Of a DNA stretch of 64,000 bases, positions 22,550-30,193 are shown piece after piece; positions within the stretch are counted from its first letter, which is position 1; every line of letters starts with the position of its first letter. The position numbers and the translations under genes were made by a program. The notes under the pieces were generated by a model. That model was not told the origin of the DNA. It saw only the letters and a list, made by a program, of their open reading frames with translations, and made no database searches. The stretch covers positions 35,913 to 99,912 of the forward strand of contig JBQTHL010000021.1 of the NCBI GenBank assembly GCA_052389915.1, written 5' to 3'. This DNA is from Panacagrimonas sp052389915 (lineage in GTDB: Bacteria > Pseudomonadota > Gammaproteobacteria > Nevskiales > Nevskiaceae).

Positions 22550-24928
22550 GTGAGCGATCACGTTCTCTGGTACTCGCGCCTGCGCATGCACGATGTCGAA
22601 ACGGTCGGCGGCAAGAACGCCTCGCTGGGCGAGATGATTTCCAACCTCGCAGCCTCGGGCGTGAAAGTGCCGAACGGCTTTGCGACCACGGCCGACGCCT
22701 ACCGCGAGTTCCTCAAGCACGAGGGCCTGGACGCACGCATCAGCGCTCAGCTCAAGGCGCTGAACGTGGACGACGTGAAGGCCTTGGCGGCGACCGGCAA
22801 GAGCATTCGCGAGGCGGTGGTGAAGGCGCCCTTCCCCGCCCAGCTCGAAAAGGAAATTCGCGCGGCCTACGAAACACTGGTCAACGAATCCGGCACAGAA
22901 ATTTCGGTGGCGGTGCGCTCGTCCGCGACGGCTGAAGATCTGCCCGACGCCTCGTTCGCCGGCCAGCAGGAAACCTTCCTCAACGTCAGTGGCATCGAGA
23001 ACGTGCTGCACGCGATTCGCGAGGTCTTCGCCTCGCTGTTCAACGATCGCGCGATTTCCTACCGCGTGCACCACAACTTCGAGCACGATCAGGTCGCGCT
23101 CTCGGCCGGCGTACAGCGCATGGTGCGATCCGACAAGGGTGCATCCGGCGTGATGTTCACGATGGACACCGAGTCGGGTTTCCGCGACGCGATCTTCATC
23201 ACGGCGTCTTACGGCTTGGGCGAAGCGGTCGTGCAGGGCGCTGTGAACCCGGACGAGTTCTACGTCTACAAGCCCGGTCTGCGTGCCAAGCGCCCCGCCA
23301 TCCTCAAGCGCGGCCTCGGGGAAAAAGCCAAGAAGATGGTGTATTCGCAGGAACGCAAACTCGGCCGCACGGTGGAGTTCGTGCCCGTGGCCACCGAGGA
23401 CCGCGGTCGCTTCTGCTTGAGCGACGCCGATGTGGAGGCCCTTGCCCAGCAGGCGCAGATCATCGAGGACCATTACCAGCGGCCGATGGACATCGAGTGG
23501 GGCAAGGACGGTGTCGATGGCCAGCTCTACATTCTCCAGGCGCGACCGGAGACGGTTCAGAGCCGCGCGTCGGCCAACGTGTTGCGCCGCTACAAGCTCA
23601 AGGACAAGGGCAAGGTTTTGCTGGAAGGCCGCGCCATCGGCCAGAAGATCGGCGCCGGGACCGTGCGCCTGATGAAGGGCCTGGACCAGATGTCGAAAGT
23701 CGAGAACGGCGACGTGCTCGTCACCGACATGACCGATCCCGATTGGGAACCGGTGATGAAGCGCGCCAGCGCCATCGTCACCAATCGCGGCGGACGCACC
23801 TGTCACGCCGCAATCATTGCGCGCGAACTGGGCATTCCCGCCGTCGTCGGTTGCGGCAACGCCACCGAACTGCTCAAGGACGGCCAGAGCGTCACCGTGT
23901 CCTGCGCCGAGGGTGACACCGGCCACATCTACGACGGCCATATCGACTTCGTCGTCGATGAGGTCGCGCTCGACAAGATGCCGGAGATCCCGGTCAAGAT
24001 CATGATGAATGTCGGCACGCCGGAGCAGGCCTTCGACTTCGCCTCGCTGCCGCACCACGGCGTTGGACTTGCGCGCCTCGAGTTCATCGTGAATCGCCAG
24101 ATCGGCATCCACCCGCAGGCCTTGCTCGATCTGGATCGCCAGCCACCTGACATCCGGCGTCAGATCACGTCGATGATCTCGGCCTACGCCAGCCCGCGCG
24201 ACTACTTCGTCAAGCGCCTGGCCGAAGGCGTGGCGACGATTGCCGCGGCATTCGCGCCCGAGCCCGTGATCGTGCGCATGAGCGACTTCAAGTCCAACGA
24301 ATACGCCAACCTCGTCGGCGGCAAGAAGTACGAGCCGCACGAGGAAAATCCGATGCTGGGTTTCCGTGGCGCCTCGCGTTACATCGCGCCCTCGTTCCGG
24401 CCCTGCTTCGACATGGAGTGCGAGGCGCTGCGCTTCGTGCGCAACGAGATGGGCCTGACCAACATCAAGATCATGATCCCGTTCGTGCGCACGATCGGCG
24501 AGGCCAAACGGGTCAACGAGATCCTGGCCGAGAACGGACTGGCGCGCGGCGACAACGGCTTACAGCTCATCATGATGTGCGAGCTGCCGAGCAACGCCGT
24601 GCTGGCCGACCAATTCCTCGACCACTTCGACGGGTTCTCCATCGGCTCCAACGACATGACCCAGCTCACCTTGGGTCTGGATCGCGACTCCGGCCTGATC
24701 GCGCACCTGTTCGACGAGCGCAACGACGCGGTCAAGGCGATGTTGAGCATGGCCATCCAGGCCTGTCGCAAGCGCGGCAAGTACGTCGGCATCTGCGGCC
24801 AGGGGCCCAGCGACCATCCGGAGCTGGCCAAGTGGCTGCTGGACGAGGGCATCGAGAGCATGTCGCTCAACCCGGATACGGTGGTCGAGACCTGGCTGTT
24901 CCTAGCCGGGCAGAGCAAGCCGGCTTGA
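22550..24928 (+). CDS. ppsA: Phosphoenolpyruvate synthase
   Basis: PEP synthase of 792 residues converting pyruvate, ATP and water to PEP, AMP and phosphate, the entry to gluconeogenesis. N-terminal ATP-grasp-like domain (VGGKNASLGEMISNLAASG, SGVMFTMDTESGFRD). The swivelling phosphohistidine domain has TNRGGRTCHAAIIARELGIP; the His is the phosphate carrier and the adjacent Thr is the regulatory target of PpsR. The C-terminal TIM barrel shows GFSIGSNDMTQLTLGLDRDS and YVGICGQGPSDHPE with the active Cys. Starts with GTG preceded by TAAGGAA. Confidence 0.96.
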   Translation: MSDHVLWYSRLRMHDVETVGGKNASLGEMISNLAASGVKVPNGFATTADAYREFLKHEGLDARISAQLKALNVDDVKALAATGKSIREAVVKAPFPAQLEKEIRAAYETLVNESGTEISVAVRSSATAEDLPDASFAGQQETFLNVSGIENVLHAIREVFASLFNDRAISYRVHHNFEHDQVALSAGVQRMVRSDKGASGVMFTMDTESGFRDAIFITASYGLGEAVVQGAVNPDEFYVYKPGLRAKRPAILKRGLGEKAKKMVYSQERKLGRTVEFVPVATEDRGRFCLSDADVEALAQQAQIIEDHYQRPMDIEWGKDGVDGQLYILQARPETVQSRASANVLRRYKLKDKGKVLLEGRAIGQKIGAGTVRLMKGLDQMSKVENGDVLVTDMTDPDWEPVMKRASAIVTNRGGRTCHAAIIARELGIPAVVGCGNATELLKDGQSVTVSCAEGDTGHIYDGHIDFVVDEVALDKMPEIPVKIMMNVGTPEQAFDFASLPHHGVGLARLEFIVNRQIGIHPQALLDLDRQPPDIRRQITSMISAYASPRDYFVKRLAEGVATIAAAFAPEPVIVRMSDFKSNEYANLVGGKKYEPHEENPMLGFRGASRYIAPSFRPCFDMECEALRFVRNEMGLTNIKIMIPFVRTIGEAKRVNEILAENGLARGDNGLQLIMMCELPSNAVLADQFLDHFDGFSIGSNDMTQLTLGLDRDSGLIAHLFDERNDAVKAMLSMAIQACRKRGKYVGICGQGPSDHPELAKWLLDEGIESMSLNPDTVVETWLFLAGQSKPA

Positions 24929-24978
24929 GGCAAGGCCTAGATTCTGGCCTGATCTTCAGGACGCCTGATCGCTTGTCC

Positions 24979-25614
24979 ATGGCCCGGACGTACTGGGTCG
25001 TCTTGTCGCTCATCGCAGGGCTCTTTGGAGCCGTCGCCTGTCAGTCCAGCGAAGCAAGGTTCGACTACTGGGTTCTAGCCCTGTCCTGGTCGCCCGAATA
25101 CTGCGACTCAGACCAGGCGCGTCCCGGGTCGAAGCAATGCTCGCAGTCACGCGAGTTCATCGTCCATGGTCTGTGGCCGCAGCACGAGCGCGGCTATCCC
25201 GAGTTCTGCGACACGCAGTCTCGCGTCAGCGAGCGGACGGCGGATCGCCTGAGCGCGCTGGTTCCGGATCGCGGGCTCGTGTTCCATCAGTGGAAGAAGC
25301 ACGGCAGTTGCAGCGGCATGACGCCGGGAAACTACTTCGCGACGCTGGAACGCGCCGCCCACTCCATCGTGGTGCCGAGCGCTCATCTAAAGAAGGCGGC
25401 AACGCGAAGAGTGAAGCGCGTGGAACTCGAGCGCGCCTTCATCGAGGCCAACCCCGGCCTTGCTCCTGAAGCCATCACGCTCGAATGCAGCCGGCAATAC
25501 CTGCGCGAAGTCCGGATCTGTCTCGATCGTGATCTCAAGCCGCGCGCGTGTGGCGTGGATGTCACCGAGGCCTGCGGCACCGAACTGAGCGTGCGACCGG
25601 GCAGGACCGAGTGA
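24979..25614 (+). CDS. Ribonuclease T2 family protein (RNase I-like), exported
   Basis: Exported endoribonuclease of 211 residues with a hydrophobic signal (VVLSLIAGLFGAVAC) and Cys21, possibly a lipoprotein. Both catalytic blocks are present: CAS I FIVHGLWPQ (His63) and CAS II HQWKKHGSC (His103, Lys107, His108). Paired cysteines through the mature part fit periplasmic disulfides. Relatives degrade RNA without base preference via 2',3'-cyclic products. It follows ppsA by 50 bases but likely has its own signal; start ATG 24979. Confidence 0.88.
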   Translation: MARTYWVVLSLIAGLFGAVACQSSEARFDYWVLALSWSPEYCDSDQARPGSKQCSQSREFIVHGLWPQHERGYPEFCDTQSRVSERTADRLSALVPDRGLVFHQWKKHGSCSGMTPGNYFATLERAAHSIVVPSAHLKKAATRRVKRVELERAFIEANPGLAPEAITLECSRQYLREVRICLDRDLKPRACGVDVTEACGTELSVRPGRTE

Positions 25615-25656
25615 CGCTGCGTAGCTGCTCGTCTGTTCGAGCCTGATAAGCCTCGT

Positions 25657-25714
25657 GTAGGTCGGGCTTCAGCCCGACTCCCCGGCCTGGATGTCGGGCT
25701 GAAGCCCGACCTAC
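25657..25714. repeat. REP-like palindromic pair (GTAGGTCGGG family)
   Basis: GTAGGTCGGGCTTCAGCCCG hairpin followed 15 bases later by its inverted partner ending CCCGACCTAC. Same family as 11053-11113, here nearly perfect. It sits between the RNase T2 stop and the DAHP synthase promoter region. Confidence 0.8.
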
Positions 25715-25813
25715 GGGAGAATCCTTGGGTGCTTCGAATCGGCGCGACCGCGCCGAGAGCTCCTACGGCGACCGCACGCTCCGGTATCTTGTGGTGACCA
25801 ACCCGGAGCCGAC

Positions 25814-27154
25814 ATGAGCTGGACCCCAGATTCCTGGCAGCAGAAACCCGCCGTGCAGCAACCGAACTATCCGGATGCGGCGGCGCTGGCACGTGCGCTC
25901 GAAGCGCTGCGCGGCCTGCCGCCGCTGGTCACGTCCTGGGAGGTCGATGCGCTGCGCGTGCAGCTCGCCGAAGCAGAAGACGGCAAGCGCTTCGTGCTGC
26001 AGGGCGGCGACTGCGCCGAGTCCTTTGCCGACTGCCGCTCGGAAATCATCACCAACCGGCTCAAGGTCCTGTTGCAGATGTCACTCGTGCTGGTGCATGG
26101 GATGAAGACGAGGGTCTCGCGTATCGGCCGCTTTGCCGGGCAGTACGCCAAGCCGCGTTCGGCCGATCTGGAGACGAAGAACGGCCTCACCCTGCCTGCC
26201 TATCGCGGCGATCTGGTCAACGGCCCCGAGTTCACCCCGGAGGCGCGCATTCCCGATCCGCAGCGCCTGCTCGAAGGTCACATGCGCTCGGCCATGACCA
26301 TCAACTTCGTGCGTGGCTTGATCGACGGCGGCTTCGCCGACCTGCATCACCCGGAGTACTGGGACCTGGCCTGGGCCGAACACTCACCGCTCGCGTCCGA
26401 ATATCAGGCGCGGGTCGACTCCATTGGAGATTCGCTGCGATTCATGGAACGCCTCGCCGGCACCGAGCTGCACGAATTCAACCGGGTCGATTTCCACACC
26501 AGCCACGAGGCGCTGGTGCTTTGGTACGAACAGGCGCAGACGCGGCAGGTGCCGCGCAAGACCGGCTGGTACAACCTGTCCACGCACTTCCCGTGGATCG
26601 GCATGCGCACCGCAGACCTCGGTGGCGCGCACGTCGAATATTGTCGCGGCATCCGCAATCCGGTGGGCGTGAAGATCGGGCCGGGGATCGACGAGGCCTG
26701 GCTGCTCGGGCTATGCCGCGCGCTCAATCCGGATAACGAAGCGGGACGCCTCGTACTGATTCACCGCATGGGTGCGGCCAAAGTCGCGGATCATCTGCCG
26801 CGCCTGATCGAAACGGTGAAAATGGCGGGACATCGCGCGCTGTGGATCTGCGACCCCATGCATGGCAACACGCAGACCCTCGGCAACGGCATCAAGACGC
26901 GGCGCTTCGACGACATTCTTTCCGAAGTCACACAAGCCTTCGAGATTCACACGCGCTGTGGCTCTCGCCTGGGCGGCGTGCATCTCGAACTCACGGGCGA
27001 AGATGTCACCGAGTGTCTGGGCGGCGCGCGCGACCTGACCGAGAAAGACCTGGAACGTGCCTACCGTTCGCAGGTCGATCCGCGGCTCAACTACGAACAG
27101 GCGCTGGAACTGGCGCTGAAGCTCGCCGCGCTGCGGTCGATGCCGGCTGGTTGA
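25814..27154 (+). CDS. 3-deoxy-7-phosphoheptulonate (DAHP) synthase, class II
   Basis: First enzyme of the shikimate pathway (446 aa), condensing PEP and erythrose 4-phosphate. It is the plant-like class II type: QQPNYPDAAALARALEAL at the N-terminus, FVLQGGDCAESFADC with the metal-binding Cys, THFPWIGMRTADLGGAHVEY, GVKIGPG, and WICDPMHGNTQTL with ESEVT-like EVTQAF after it. The C-terminal VHLELTGEDVTECLGGA completes the metal site. Length is normal for the short (microbial) class II form. ATG preceded by a weak GGAGCC site. Confidence 0.95.
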   Translation: MSWTPDSWQQKPAVQQPNYPDAAALARALEALRGLPPLVTSWEVDALRVQLAEAEDGKRFVLQGGDCAESFADCRSEIITNRLKVLLQMSLVLVHGMKTRVSRIGRFAGQYAKPRSADLETKNGLTLPAYRGDLVNGPEFTPEARIPDPQRLLEGHMRSAMTINFVRGLIDGGFADLHHPEYWDLAWAEHSPLASEYQARVDSIGDSLRFMERLAGTELHEFNRVDFHTSHEALVLWYEQAQTRQVPRKTGWYNLSTHFPWIGMRTADLGGAHVEYCRGIRNPVGVKIGPGIDEAWLLGLCRALNPDNEAGRLVLIHRMGAAKVADHLPRLIETVKMAGHRALWICDPMHGNTQTLGNGIKTRRFDDILSEVTQAFEIHTRCGSRLGGVHLELTGEDVTECLGGARDLTEKDLERAYRSQVDPRLNYEQALELALKLAALRSMPAG

Positions 27155-27168
27155 ATTTTTCGGCGCGC

Positions 27169-27429
27169 TCAGTTGTTGCCGGTGCCCGGACGGGTCGGCG
27201 ATATGCGCGCTGGCGGATCCGACGCGGGGAAGCTGTCGTCGAGCGCATCATCGAGCGCGGTCTGGACCGAGCTGCCCTGACTGTCCTTGTCCTTCGGCGG
27301 TTCTGCCTTGTCCGCAGGCGGGCTTTTCTTGCCCAGGGTGCGCCGCTCCAGTTCGGAGTTGCTGTCGAGCCTGCGCTCGAGCGAAATTTTTTCGGCACCG
27401 GGGCCGCGATTCTGGTCTTGAGTTTTCAT
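27169..27429 (-). CDS. Small acidic, probably disordered protein with SFPASDPP motif
   Basis: An 86-residue hydrophilic protein rich in Lys, Asp, Pro and Ser, with no signal or membrane segment. The C-terminal motif DALDDSFPASDPPARISP is one I have seen shared by many small proteobacterial proteins of unknown function, which supports this being a real gene. It starts 13 bases downstream of the sugar dehydrogenase stop, same strand, and converges with the DAHP synthase gene with a 14-base gap. Confidence 0.6.
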   Translation of the reverse strand: MKTQDQNRGPGAEKISLERRLDSNSELERRTLGKKSPPADKAEPPKDKDSQGSSVQTALDDALDDSFPASDPPARISPTRPGTGNN

Positions 27430-27442
27430 TCGATCTCCTGGG

Positions 27443-28936
27443 TCAGGGAAACGCCATCAACGATTTGGAAAAACGGATGTGGTCGGAGACATAGCCGATC
27501 AGCGTGTTGTGCCTTTCTTCGTCGCCCGCGGTAGCGAAGGCAGGCGTCCGGCTTTCGCATCCGTCGCTTCGGTCGGCGACTGCGATTTTCGCGGTCAGCA
27601 CCGGCGGCTGCGCCGTCACTCGCCACACGACGTTGCCGACATCGTCGGCCACCAGCAGCGCGCCCGAGGCGTCGAGCGTCACGCCGACGGGTCGGCCCAT
27701 GGCCTCGTCGTCGTCGTTGAGAAAGCCGGTCAGCACATCGACCGGCCCGCCCACGGGCTTGCCCTTGCCGAAAGGCACGAAGACCACCTTGTAGCCGCTC
27801 ATGGGCTTGCGGTTCCACGAGCCGTGCTGGCCCACGAACATACCGTCCGAAAACGTTTTCGGCAGGGACTCGCTGCGCGCGTAGGTGAGCCCTAGCGACG
27901 CGGTGTGCGCGCCCAGCGCGTAGTCGGGCACGGTGGCGCTCGCCACCAAGTCCGGGCGCTGAGGTTCCACGCGTTCGTCCACATGACTGCCGTAGTAGCT
28001 GTACGGCCAGCCGTAGAAGCCGCCTTCGCGCACAGAGGTCATGTAGTCGGGCACCAAGTCGCTGCCGAGTTCGTCGCGCTCGTTGACCGATGTCCACAGC
28101 TCGCCGCTGTCCGGGTGCCAGGTCATTCCGACCGGGTTGCGCAGGCCGGAGGCGTACACGCGCTGCTGGCCGCTTGCCGCATCGATCTCGAGGATGGCGG
28201 CGCGATCCTTCTCCGCCTCCATGCCGTTCTCGGCGACGTTGCTGTTGGAGCCGACAGCCACGTAGAGCTTGGTGCCGTCCTTGCTCGCGATCAGGTTCTT
28301 GGTCCAGTGATGGTTGAGTGTTCCGCCCGGCAGGTCGGCGATCTTGGTGCTCTGCGCCTTGATGCTGGCGTCGCCGGCCACGTAGGGGTAGCGCAACACA
28401 GCGTCGGTATTGGCGACGTAGAACGAACCGTCCACCAGCGCCATGCCAAAGGGGGAATTCAGGTTGGACAGGAACACCGAACGCTGATCGGCCACGCCAT
28501 CGTTGTCGGTGTCGCGCAGCAGGGTGATGCGGTTCGCGCTCGGCACGCCGGCGCCGGCCTTCTTCATGAAAAAGGACTGCGCGCGGCTCTTCAGACCTTT
28601 CTTGTCTTCCGGGCGCGGTGGCGCATTGGTTTCCGCAACCAGCACATCGCCATTGGGCAGTACGTGCAGCCAGCGCGGATGATCCAGCCCGGTGGCAAAG
28701 GCGCTGACCGTCAGTCCTTGCGCGGCGACCGGTTTGACGCCCTCGGGCCAGCCGACGGCGGGCGCGACCTTGACCTGCGGAATCAGGGATTTCTGCGGCG
28801 CAGGCAAGACCGGCGTGGGACCGCTTCCGGCAGCGATCGGCACCTGCGCCTTGTCCGCGCAGGCGACCAGGCCCAATGCCATGACCGGGCCCAGAAGAGT
28901 CACGGGTGCGTTGCGGGTAAAGCGGCTGGAGTACAT
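27443..28936 (-). CDS. PQQ-dependent sugar dehydrogenase-like lipoprotein (sorbosone dehydrogenase family)
   Basis: Exported six-bladed propeller of 497 residues. Lipoprotein signal ends at VMALGLVAC. Typical family segments are the entry GLTVSAFATGLDHPRWLHVLPNGDVLVAE, NRITLLRDTDNDGVADQRSVFL, GTLNHHWTKNLIASKDGTKLYVAVGSNSN, VYASGLRNPVGMTWHPDSGELW and GQHGSWNRKPMSGYKVVFVPF. Relatives oxidise sugars with pyrroloquinoline quinone and pass electrons to the respiratory chain; the cofactor is inferred. It is divergent from the caa3-type oxidase operon across 312 bases, suggesting a functional link. Confidence 0.82.
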   Translation of the reverse strand: MYSSRFTRNAPVTLLGPVMALGLVACADKAQVPIAAGSGPTPVLPAPQKSLIPQVKVAPAVGWPEGVKPVAAQGLTVSAFATGLDHPRWLHVLPNGDVLVAETNAPPRPEDKKGLKSRAQSFFMKKAGAGVPSANRITLLRDTDNDGVADQRSVFLSNLNSPFGMALVDGSFYVANTDAVLRYPYVAGDASIKAQSTKIADLPGGTLNHHWTKNLIASKDGTKLYVAVGSNSNVAENGMEAEKDRAAILEIDAASGQQRVYASGLRNPVGMTWHPDSGELWTSVNERDELGSDLVPDYMTSVREGGFYGWPYSYYGSHVDERVEPQRPDLVASATVPDYALGAHTASLGLTYARSESLPKTFSDGMFVGQHGSWNRKPMSGYKVVFVPFGKGKPVGGPVDVLTGFLNDDDEAMGRPVGVTLDASGALLVADDVGNVVWRVTAQPPVLTAKIAVADRSDGCESRTPAFATAGDEERHNTLIGYVSDHIRFSKSLMAFP

Positions 28937-29248
28937 GGTCGGGGTCCCCTTGACCGAACGAGTCACAAGGCACCGGAGCCAGTTGCGTGCCATGGTCCGG
29001 AACGGCCCGCCGAATGGCGTCGCAGGCCTCGCGTTGCCAGCGAGCGAAGCGAGATGGCATGCGATCTGCGCCAGACGGCACATGAATCTGCGCCCTCTTG
29101 CCGCCGACAACTCCTTAGCTGGCGGCACCGCTATTCCGCCGGCAATGACGGGAGCAGAGAGGGCATACCCGGCATGCAGCCTGCACGAAGGGAGCTGTGC
29201 GGAGAATGCAGCTCGCCCGACACAAAAGCTTCGCGGCGGAGCGCCCGG
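28937..29248. other. Intergenic region between divergent sugar dehydrogenase and oxidase operons
   Basis: A 312-base gap holding the start regions of two divergent transcripts. I see no credible gene, terminator or known operator. An ATG at 29174 is in frame with the oxidase subunit II gene and could extend it by 25 residues (MQPARRELCGEC...), but has no clear ribosome site. Confidence 0.5.
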
Positions 29249-30193
29249 GTGACGCAGGCCGAACTGGGAACCAGCTCCAGCCTGCATCCGGCCGGCGTCG
29301 AAGCGGCGCTGGCGGCCGAGCTGTTCTGGATCATGGCCATCGGCGCGGCGATTGTCTGGGCGCTGACCATGGCTGCGGCGCTCTACGCGGCCTACGGGCG
29401 CCGCAAGGACGGGCAGGCACGTCGTCGCACGGCCATGTTCCTGATCGTCGGCGGCGGATTGATTGCGCCGACGGTGGTTCTTGGAGCGCTGCTGACGTAT
29501 GGCCTTTCAACGCTGGTGGGTTTGCAAGGCGACGGAGACGGACTCCGCATCGCGGTCACCGGCGAACGCTTCTGGTGGCGCGTGCAATACGCGCCCGGCA
29601 CCGAGGCTCGAATTGATCTGGCCAACGAAATCAGATTGCCCGTGGGCCGGCGCACCGAGCTGCTGCTGAACAGTCCGGAAGTCATTCACTCGCTTTGGAT
29701 TCCCGCGCTCGCTGGGAAAGTGGACATGCTGCCGGGACGGCAGACACGCTTGGTGCTGGAACCGACCCGGGTCGGGCGCTACCGCGGCATCTGCGCGGAA
29801 TACTGCGGCACCGGTCACGCGCACATGACGTTCACCGTGGACGTGCTCGCCGCAGACGAGTTCGCGGCGTGGCTGGAGCAGCAGCGAAATTCCGCTCGTT
29901 TGCCCGATACCGCGCACACGCGGGATGGCGCGGCTGCGTTCGTCTCGTACGGCTGCCCCGCCTGCCACACGATCCGCGGCACCGCCGCGCGTGGGGTGAT
30001 CGGTCCCGACCTGAGTCATGTCGGTGGCAGGCCCACGCTTTCCGCTACCGATCTGGCGATGGACGATGCCTCGCTGCAGCGCTGGATCCGGAATCCCGCA
30101 GCGATCAAACCCGGCGCGCTAATGCCGGGCTTCAGCATGATCAAGGACGACGACATCGCGGTCCTGACCTCCTACCTGCTGAGCCTCAAGTGA
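29249..30193 (+). CDS. ctaC: Cytochrome c oxidase subunit II fused to cytochrome c (caa3-type)
   Basis: Subunit II of a caa3-type oxidase, 314 residues from the GTG at 29249. Two N-terminal membrane helices (residues about 22-48 and 62-88) precede the periplasmic cupredoxin domain. The binuclear copper A site is complete: His147 in VIHSLW, and Cys182, Cys186, His190 and Met193 in CAEYCGTGHAHM. From about 220 follows a cytochrome c domain with CPACH (236-240) and a Met ligand in the C-terminal part, so electrons reach copper A internally. Its stop overlaps the next start (GTGA). Confidence 0.9.
   Translation: MTQAELGTSSSLHPAGVEAALAAELFWIMAIGAAIVWALTMAAALYAAYGRRKDGQARRRTAMFLIVGGGLIAPTVVLGALLTYGLSTLVGLQGDGDGLRIAVTGERFWWRVQYAPGTEARIDLANEIRLPVGRRTELLLNSPEVIHSLWIPALAGKVDMLPGRQTRLVLEPTRVGRYRGICAEYCGTGHAHMTFTVDVLAADEFAAWLEQQRNSARLPDTAHTRDGAAAFVSYGCPACHTIRGTAARGVIGPDLSHVGGRPTLSATDLAMDDASLQRWIRNPAAIKPGALMPGFSMIKDDDIAVLTSYLLSLK

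Noticed and set aside
22457..24340. A 627-codon open frame antisense to ppsA
   Set aside because: His/Arg/Val-rich shadow without motifs; ppsA on the plus strand is unmistakable.
27905..29248. A long N-terminal extension of oxidase subunit II
   Set aside because: The upstream frame overlaps the sugar dehydrogenase on the other strand and looks like its shadow; real similarity begins near 29249.
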